Source of the DNA: an uncultured Lachnospiraceae bacterium
GTDB taxonomy: Bacteria; Bacillota; Clostridia; Lachnospirales; Lachnospiraceae
DNA: 37,626 nucleotides
Assembly: GCA_910588815.1 (NCBI GenBank)
Contig: CAJUQY010000028.1
Coordinates: 1 to 37,626, forward strand
Direction of reading: 5' to 3'
The translations under genes and the position numbers were made by a program. Shown here in pieces: positions 32,446 through 37,626 of this stretch. The notes beneath the pieces were generated by a model. The model did not search any database and had not been told where the DNA came from. It saw nothing but the letters and a program-made list of their open reading frames with translations. The number at the start of each line of letters is the position of its first letter. Positions within the stretch are counted from its first letter, which is position 1.

Positions 32446-33654
32446 CTACTCCACACTCTTCGGCTCTTCCGGATTGTTGGGGCCGAAATGCTTCAGGATC
32501 ACAATAGGCTCATATTTGCTGTGGTTCTCGATGACAATGCCTTCCTTCGCCGCCTTCTCCGAGACAAAATATTCGTCGCCGCTCTGCTGCCCAAACCGGA
32601 GCATGGTAGCCGTCTCCGCATCAAAAGCGCCGAATTTCCCGTGGCCCTGGACGAAAATGCAGCCGTAAGCCGCCGGATCTTTAATGGTCACCGTCTGTCC
32701 GGGATAGACTGTCAGCTCCTTGGCGCAGACATAGCCGTTGGCATAGGAGACCCATTTCTCCACATACTGCTCCGTCTCCCTGTGAACCACGGGCGGACGG
32801 AAGTAGGTCTTCTTATAGTGGGGATCCACGTTCTTCTCCCAGTCCAGAAGGCCGAAAATGTAATCGATATCGTCTTTCTTGTCTTCCGGGCATTCCTCCA
32901 CCAGCATGTCTCTGGGATAGATCTCTCCGGAAACCACATTCTCCTGAACCGAGTTCACGTCAGAATTCCACTGGGGCTCATAGGTCAGCCAGGAGGCCGG
33001 CGCATGGATGACGCCTGCCGGAGTGTACCAGCCGGTCCCAAGCTCCGCCCGGTAAGCCCTGGAAAGCTCCGTGATCCTGGTGTCCCCGTCGTTGTAATGG
33101 CGCAGCCGCTCCTTGACGTCCTCCGGATCCGTATCCGGGTCAAAACCGAAATAGGTGGCATTGCACTCTCCGGAATAATTGTTTAACTGCCTGGGGAAAT
33201 AATAAGACTCCGGCTTCCCGAGCTTCCCGACCCTGGCCGCCGCCTCGAAGGTCAGATGGACATGATGGAAGAGCGGATTTTCAAAATCGAAAAACTTGGA
33301 ATACATGGGCCAGCCGCCATACTTCTCCATCAGCTCCTCACCGATGATCTCCGCTCCCAGGGTATCAACAGCCTCCTTCAGGGTAAACTTCTCGTCTGAA
33401 TCCGGAGACACCGCCACATAGCTCATCCCCTCGTCCGGTGCCGCCAGAGGGCCGTTGTTGGCCGCAATGGTAGAAGAAAACCACCGCTCCTTGATGGAGC
33501 CCCGCTCAATGCCCAGGGCATAGTAATCATCGGGATGGAGCTTTAACCGGTGTCCCGCCTTGCCGAACCTTCTGGGCACAAAGGTCGGGTACAGGCGGAA
33601 CACGCCCTTTCCTTCGTCAAACGTCTTTCTGATAAGCGCCTTGTCTGTTGCCAT
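32446..33654 (-). CDS. Cupin protein resembling type I mannose-6-phosphate isomerase
   Basis: 402 residues from ATG 33654, which has AAGGAGGT at ideal spacing; a longer frame upstream runs through the repeat element and is not used. Isomerase-like cupin motifs are LFHHVHLTFEAAARVGKLGKPESYYFP (His-x-His and a Glu) and GTGWYTPAGVIHAPASW (a further His), the metal ligands expected in a ManA-type cupin. A second cupin-like half has LTVYPGQTVTIKDP and CIFVQGHGKFG. It lies upstream of lyxK, so an aldose-ketose isomerase role (for example on lyxose or mannose) is plausible but unproven. It is not a standard ManA. Confidence 0.75.
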   Translation of the reverse strand: MATDKALIRKTFDEGKGVFRLYPTFVPRRFGKAGHRLKLHPDDYYALGIERGSIKERWFSSTIAANNGPLAAPDEGMSYVAVSPDSDEKFTLKEAVDTLGAEIIGEELMEKYGGWPMYSKFFDFENPLFHHVHLTFEAAARVGKLGKPESYYFPRQLNNYSGECNATYFGFDPDTDPEDVKERLRHYNDGDTRITELSRAYRAELGTGWYTPAGVIHAPASWLTYEPQWNSDVNSVQENVVSGEIYPRDMLVEECPEDKKDDIDYIFGLLDWEKNVDPHYKKTYFRPPVVHRETEQYVEKWVSYANGYVCAKELTVYPGQTVTIKDPAAYGCIFVQGHGKFGAFDAETATMLRFGQQSGDEYFVSEKAAKEGIVIENHSKYEPIVILKHFGPNNPEEPKSVE

Positions 33655-33672
33655 ACTGTTACCTCCTTGTGA

Positions 33673-33769
33673 AATCAAGCAGGGAAGATTTATCTTCTCC
33701 CACTCGCCGCGCGGCCCGTGCGCCACTTCAATGGCATATTTCCTCTGCACGGGCCTGTGCATATGCAAC
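33673..33769 (-). repeat. Structured intergenic element, copy B
   Basis: 97 bp, the same length as copy A, ending 10 bases before the SD of the cupin gene. Minus strand outer stem GGCCCGTGC / GCACGGGCC (perfect 9 bp) encloses a bulge AGAGGAAATAT and an inner hairpin GCCA-TTGAAG-TGGC. A hairpin AGAT-AA-ATCT extended to GGGA/TCCC with a 2-nt bulge and TGCTTGATT follow. 55 of 61 bases (33708-33768) match copy A. Confidence 0.7.
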
Positions 33770-33796
33770 GATTCCCCGTCCTGCAAACGGGGAATC
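33770..33796 (-). terminator. Hairpin after the LacI-type regulator gene
   Basis: GATTCCCCGT (33770-33779) and ACGGGGAATC (33787-33796) form a perfect 10-bp stem with a 7-nt loop, 19 bases past the regulator stop. No T-run; repeat element B follows immediately. Confidence 0.55.
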
Positions 33797-33814
33797 GCAC
33801 CTGTGCTTTCCTGT

Positions 33815-34888
33815 TCATTCCGAAAACATCACATCCAGCGCCTTTCTGGCCGAATTCATCGTAGACGCCCGGACCGCCATATGAACCCTGAGAAGGATCT
33901 GCTCCGGCTCTCCTCTCTCCCCCTCCATCCGTCTGTGGAGAAGCTTCGCCGCCGTCTCCCCGATCTCAAATTTCGGAACGATCATGGTGGTAATGGACGG
34001 AGATGTCACAATGGAAAGGGCAGTCCCCTCAAAGCCCACGATGGCCGTCTCCTGAGGAACCGGGATCCCCCGCTCCTGGCAGGCGTTCAGCGCTCCGGCC
34101 GCCACCTGGTCATTGACACAGAGCACCCCGTCTACCGGGAGCCCTTCCCGGATCATATCCATCATGGAACGGTACCCCTCCATCACCGTATAGTTGTTGT
34201 TCCTGATATACTTCTGTTCCAGGCTGAGGCCGTACGCCGCAAAGGCCTGTTCCACTCCCCTGGTGGCCGAAGGATAAAGAGGCGCAGATGCCGCATTGCC
34301 CAGATAGGCGATCCGGCGTCTGCCGATCTCCAGAAGATGTTCCGCCATGGCATAAAAGGCTGTCTCATGGTCCGCCCTCACCACATCCAGCTTCGGATTC
34401 ATCCGGGGCGCCTCCACAAGAACTACCGGGATGCCTGTCCCGCTTTTGGTCAGATTACTCAAAGAATCCACGTACCGTTCGTATTCTTCTCCGTCTCCAT
34501 ACTGCCCCGGAATCAGGATGATGCCGTCCACCCACTGCTTTTCCAGGCTGGCGATCAGCTCCCGCTCCTTTTCAAAAACGCCGCCGCTCTCCAAGATCAC
34601 CGGAATGATCTCTTTCTCATAAAAAAACTCGCTGACGCCCTTGATGATATCCGTATAGTAATTTCTCTTTAACGTAGGAATCACAATGGCGATCTGATTG
34701 CGCCTTGTACTCTTTAAGCTGCTGGCGATGGGGTTGGCACTGTAGCCCGTGTCCCGGACCGCCCGTTTCACCCTCGCCTGCAGTCCGTCATCCACATTCC
34801 CCGAATGGTTTAGCACTCTGGAAACTGTGGAAATACTGACGCCCGCCGCCGCCGCCACATCCTTGATATTGGCCACGCCTCTCCTCAT
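33815..34888 (-). CDS. LacI-family transcriptional regulator
   Basis: 357 residues. N-terminal helix-turn-helix and hinge: VANIKDVAAAAGVSISTVSRVLNHSGNVDD, YSANPIASSLKSTRRNQIAIVIP. A periplasmic-binding-type sugar domain follows (VDGIILIPGQYGDG, VLCVNDQVAAGAL, AIVGFEGTALSIVTSPSITTM). It sits inside the sugar operon and so probably controls it in response to its sugar or phosphosugar. The C-terminal residues KALDVMFSE are ordinary. No clear operator palindrome was found in the gaps inside the window; the operon's main promoter lies beyond the right edge. Confidence 0.93.
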   Translation of the reverse strand: MRRGVANIKDVAAAAGVSISTVSRVLNHSGNVDDGLQARVKRAVRDTGYSANPIASSLKSTRRNQIAIVIPTLKRNYYTDIIKGVSEFFYEKEIIPVILESGGVFEKERELIASLEKQWVDGIILIPGQYGDGEEYERYVDSLSNLTKSGTGIPVVLVEAPRMNPKLDVVRADHETAFYAMAEHLLEIGRRRIAYLGNAASAPLYPSATRGVEQAFAAYGLSLEQKYIRNNNYTVMEGYRSMMDMIREGLPVDGVLCVNDQVAAGALNACQERGIPVPQETAIVGFEGTALSIVTSPSITTMIVPKFEIGETAAKLLHRRMEGERGEPEQILLRVHMAVRASTMNSARKALDVMFSE

Positions 34889-34934
34889 ATTGACAAAACC
34901 TCTTCTGATAATACCCCTGAAAACAACCGATATC

Positions 34935-35489
34935 TTACACGATGGTCTTTTCCTTCAGCTTTTCGATCTTAAAGTCGCAGTAATCACAGCCGGGCTGCGC
35001 GCTTGTGCAGACCCAGGTTCCCTGGAGATCCAGCGCGTTGGCATGGCCGTAGTCACCGTAACTGGCGATATCACAGAGATAGGAGACCTCTTCAGGAGAA
35101 AAGCCCATCTTTTCCCAGCCCTGCACCAGGGCACATTTCCCCTCCATGCGTACCGTCACGCTCTCCTCATCCTTCGAAAGCACCTGGTTGCCCACTGCCA
35201 GGGTATTGGCAACGCCGTTGGCTCCCACCAGGAAATCAGCCAGCCCGTCGGGATTTCCCTCGTTGCCCTTGCCGAACCCAAGGCCCAGCGCCTTATATTC
35301 CCCGTAGGCGTAAAGCGCTTTCTTGGCATACTTGTCAAACAGATCCTTGGGCATCACCTTGTAGAAAAATCCCAGATATCTGGCCCTGTCTTCGATGGCC
35401 GCTTCAATCAGGGGACGTACCTCCTCATAGGTGTATGTGTCCTTCTTCGCATACATTGCCCGCTCTTCTTTTTTTTCTGTTTTCAGCAT
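34935..35489 (-). CDS. L-2-amino-thiazoline-4-carboxylic acid hydrolase family protein
   Basis: 184 residues matching the ATC-hydrolase family (PF14196), first known for opening a thiazoline ring on the way to L-cysteine. Motifs are EEVRPLIEAAIEDRARYLGFFYKVM, a middle with VTVRMEGKCALVQGWEKMG, and a C-terminus with GDYGHANALDLQGTW, CTSAQPGCDYCDFKI. Members are common in Clostridia without a shown substrate, so the name should be read as a family label. It lies between an aldo/keto reductase and the LacI gene (46-base gap). AGGAG lies eight bases before the ATG. Confidence 0.8.
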   Translation of the reverse strand: MLKTEKKEERAMYAKKDTYTYEEVRPLIEAAIEDRARYLGFFYKVMPKDLFDKYAKKALYAYGEYKALGLGFGKGNEGNPDGLADFLVGANGVANTLAVGNQVLSKDEESVTVRMEGKCALVQGWEKMGFSPEEVSYLCDIASYGDYGHANALDLQGTWVCTSAQPGCDYCDFKIEKLKEKTIV

Positions 35490-35520
35490 AATGATTCTCC
35501 TAACCTTATTTATTATTGTA

Positions 35521-36480
35521 TCACAAAGTATTCAAAAAGTCATAGTCCTCTGCAGAAAAATCCGTCTGCAGGGTGACCGCGAGATCCGCCATCTGTTTCT
35601 CATTGCTGGCGGCTGCCAGAGGCACCATGGCAAAATCCCTGGTAGCAATGAAGCCAAGGAGCGCCTGGGTCATGCTAAAGCCCTTCTCCTTACAGAGTGA
35701 AGAGAGCCCCTCCGCCACCTTTAAGTTTCCTTCTGTGCAGAAGCAGTTGTCCTTCACGGCCTCTTTCCCCTTTTTCATAAGCGCATGGAAAAATCCGCCG
35801 CAGATTCCCATATAAGGGATCAGGAGATTTCCTGAATTCCTGTGATAATCCAGCATTTCCTCATCACAGATGACCATAGTCTCATCCGGATAAGTCCCCA
35901 TGTATTTCACACCGACATTATACATGGCCTGATTGGCCACGAAACCCCGATAACCTTTTTCTTTACAATAGGCATCTGCTTCTTTCATCCTGGCCGTGGA
36001 CCAGTTGGAGCAGGCATAATACCGGATTTTTCCGGCCCGCCTAAAGCCTTCCATGGTCTCAATGAGCTCTTCCACCGTCCGGCTCTCATCGTCCCGGTGA
36101 TAAAAATACACATCCACGTAATCCACACCCAGTTTTTCCAGGCTGGAATCCAGATCGGAAGTCACTTCCTCCCTGGAAAGTCTCCCGGTGGTCATGGACT
36201 CAAACCGGGGATGGGCGCCCTTGGTCATCAGGATAAAGTCGTCCCGCTTTCCTCCCCTTCTGCGGATCCAGTCTCCCAGAACCCGCTCGGCACGGGCGAT
36301 TTCCCCCGGAATCCAGTCCGAATATACGTGAGCCGTATCAATGACATTGCCGCCGGCCGCCAGATAGGTCTCCAGAAGACGGTCTCCCTCTTCGCCGGAC
36401 CATTTGATCCCGGCCAAAGCCGTTCCAAGACCGATCCCGGAGAGGGTCAGGTCCGTATCCGGAATTTTCACTGTTTTCAT
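35521..36480 (-). CDS. Aldo/keto reductase
   Basis: 319 residues, an (alpha/beta)8-barrel NAD(P)H-dependent oxidoreductase. N-terminal LTLSGIGLGTALAGIKW and catalytic Asp and Tyr in VIDTAHVYSD are seen. The catalytic Lys lies in ILMTKGAHP and the catalytic His in VYFYHRDDES. Cofactor-region motifs YACSNWSTARM and ALLGFIATRDFAMVPLAA are also present. GGAGG precedes the ATG, and the gene is 15 bases after rhaA. It may act on a sugar or its dead-end aldehyde in this operon; the substrate is not predictable. Confidence 0.9.
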   Translation of the reverse strand: MKTVKIPDTDLTLSGIGLGTALAGIKWSGEEGDRLLETYLAAGGNVIDTAHVYSDWIPGEIARAERVLGDWIRRRGGKRDDFILMTKGAHPRFESMTTGRLSREEVTSDLDSSLEKLGVDYVDVYFYHRDDESRTVEELIETMEGFRRAGKIRYYACSNWSTARMKEADAYCKEKGYRGFVANQAMYNVGVKYMGTYPDETMVICDEEMLDYHRNSGNLLIPYMGICGGFFHALMKKGKEAVKDNCFCTEGNLKVAEGLSSLCKEKGFSMTQALLGFIATRDFAMVPLAAASNEKQMADLAVTLQTDFSAEDYDFLNTL

Positions 36481-36495
36481 GGTATTCCCTCCATA

Positions 36496-37626
36496 TTAAT
36501 AATTACGGATCCAATTGTCCTGCTCGCATCCGCACATCTCGCAGTACTTCGCCCAGACCAGACCGAAGGGCAGTCCCTTGACCTCTTCCAGAAGAGCCAG
36601 GCGCTTCGTGAAGTTTCCGGTGTGCTCCGCTTCTTTCAGTTCTTTCTCCGGCTGTAAAAGCGCCGTCAGGATCGCTTTTTTCGCGGTGCGCCCGCCGATG
36701 GCCGTAGCCGCGATCCGGTTGATGCTGGCGTCAAAGAAATCCAGGCCGATATGTACTTTGTCAAAGGCATCGCAGCGGGCGATCTCTTCCATGATGGCCT
36801 TGGTCTCATCATCCAGGATGGTCACATGGTCGCTGTCCCATCTCATGGGACGGCTCACATGGAGCATGATCTCCTGTCCGAACACCAGATAAGAGCTTAA
36901 TTTGGCGGAGATCACCTCCGTGGGATGGAAATGTCCCGCGTCCAGGCAGATGATGCAGTTTTTCCGGTTGGCCACGTAATTACTGTAAAATTCATGGGAA
37001 CCGGTCACATAAGCTTCGCTTCCCAGGCCAAACAGTTTGCTCTCTACGGAATCCACGTTATAAGCCGGATCAATCTTCTCCTCAAAGATCTCGTCCAGGG
37101 ATTTTGCCAGAAGTTCCCTGGGTCCAAGCTTATCCACGGTGATATCCTTGTAGCCGTCGGGAATCCAGTGGTTGGTGTAGCAGACCTGTCCCATTTCCTT
37201 CCCGAAATACTCGCCGATCTTCCTGCAGCGTTTCCCGTGCTCCACCCAGAACTGGCGGATATCCTCATGATTGCTGGAAAGAGTAAAACCGTCCTCCGCC
37301 TTGGCATGATTGAAATAGGTGGGGTTAAAGTCCAGGCCGATGCCCATCTTCTTCGCAAACTCCACCCAGTGGGTAAAATGTTTCGGCTCAATCTGGTTCC
37401 GCTCGATATTGTTGACACCGCCGTTGTCCAGATACACCGCATGAGTCGCCACTTTTTTCTTTCCGGGGATCAGCTTCAGGGCCTTTTCCAGATGCTCAAA
37501 ATATTCCGGAACACTCTCCGGCTTTCCCCCCGCATTTCCCGTCGCCGCCAGACCGCCGGAAAGCTTTGCGTTAAAATCCTCAAACCCGGTCAGATCGTCG
37601 ATCTGCCAGCAGTGGACGGAGACCGG
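36496..37626 (-). CDS. rhaA: L-rhamnose isomerase (5' end outside window)
   Basis: The frame is open to the right edge; 376 residues are visible out of about 415-420. The first visible part PVSVHCWQIDDLTGFED, GGLAATGNAGGKP and ALKLIPGKKKVATHAVYLDN matches RhaA. Metal- and substrate-site blocks follow: MGIGLDFNPTYFNH, CLDAGHFHPTEVI, VSRPMRWDSDHVTILDD, HIGLDFFDASINRIAA. RhaA converts L-rhamnose to L-rhamnulose and also accepts L-lyxose and L-mannose. Next to lyxK and ulaE, with no rhamnulokinase or RhaD aldolase in view, L-lyxose is a likely substrate (inference). The ATG at 37452 is internal, not the start. Confidence 0.95.
   Translation of the reverse strand, partial: PVSVHCWQIDDLTGFEDFNAKLSGGLAATGNAGGKPESVPEYFEHLEKALKLIPGKKKVATHAVYLDNGGVNNIERNQIEPKHFTHWVEFAKKMGIGLDFNPTYFNHAKAEDGFTLSSNHEDIRQFWVEHGKRCRKIGEYFGKEMGQVCYTNHWIPDGYKDITVDKLGPRELLAKSLDEIFEEKIDPAYNVDSVESKLFGLGSEAYVTGSHEFYSNYVANRKNCIICLDAGHFHPTEVISAKLSSYLVFGQEIMLHVSRPMRWDSDHVTILDDETKAIMEEIARCDAFDKVHIGLDFFDASINRIAATAIGGRTAKKAILTALLQPEKELKEAEHTGNFTKRLALLEEVKGLPFGLVWAKYCEMCGCEQDNWIRNY

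Noticed and set aside
32446..33786. Longer start (33786) for the cupin protein
   Set aside because: The extra 44 codons run through repeat element B, and the ATG at 33654 has a perfect AAGGAGGT at correct spacing.

Overview
The window looks like a chromosomal stretch of a spore-forming, moderately GC-rich Clostridia, most likely family Lachnospiraceae. The signs are a SpoVAF/GerA-type spore protein, the TIGR03960 / TIGR03936 / RNase G trio, the electron-bifurcating NfnAB pair, several zinc-ribbon membrane proteins, and strong AGGAGG-type ribosome binding sites. The assignment rests on gene content only. Nearly everything is on the minus strand; the exceptions are an unidentified C-terminal fragment and spoVAF at the left edge.

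Layout by coordinate (transcription runs right to left). 1-2130: a gene tail, orphan spoVAF (+), and a 390-bp gap. 2133-7611: araD, then aspS fused to gatC, then gatA and gatB, closed by a hairpin. 7612-10661: nfnA-nfnB-Dabb, with repeat elements on both sides. 10662-15812: a five-gene operon of zinc-ribbon membrane proteins, a DUF6382-FHA protein and a TadZ/CpaE-like ATPase. 15943-20810: guaB, lysA, a HAD phosphatase and an AI-2E family exporter. 21055-22971: rpsT, a zinc-ribbon membrane protein, and a lipoprotein that duplicates its C-terminal domain. 23101-26937: two radical-SAM-family genes and rng. 27000-29336: a hybrid sensor kinase. 29480-29905: an IS3-type remnant. 30004-37626: a sugar operon (rhaA, aldo/keto reductase, ATC-hydrolase-like protein, LacI regulator, cupin isomerase-like protein, L-xylulokinase, L-xylulose-5-P 3-epimerase).

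How the genes fit together. The sugar operon plus the distant araD reconstruct the route L-lyxose -> L-xylulose -> L-xylulose-5-P -> L-ribulose-5-P -> D-xylulose-5-P. AspRS-GatC, GatA and GatB look like a built-in Asp-tRNA(Asn) transamidosome. However, this GatA has lost its N-terminal region and both catalytic serines, so it cannot be an ordinary glutaminase.

Three things are most worth pursuing. First, the AspRS-GatC fusion with a catalytically dead GatA. Second, a family of four structured intergenic elements (7646-7736, 10514-10610, 17216-17287, 33673-33769). Each follows a terminator-like hairpin; three share an outer stem with a GGAAA-containing bulge and an inner hairpin, and the stem changes sequence while staying paired. 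Third, the zinc-ribbon/FHA/TadZ-like operon, which lacks the rest of a Tad pilus and may be an undescribed envelope system.
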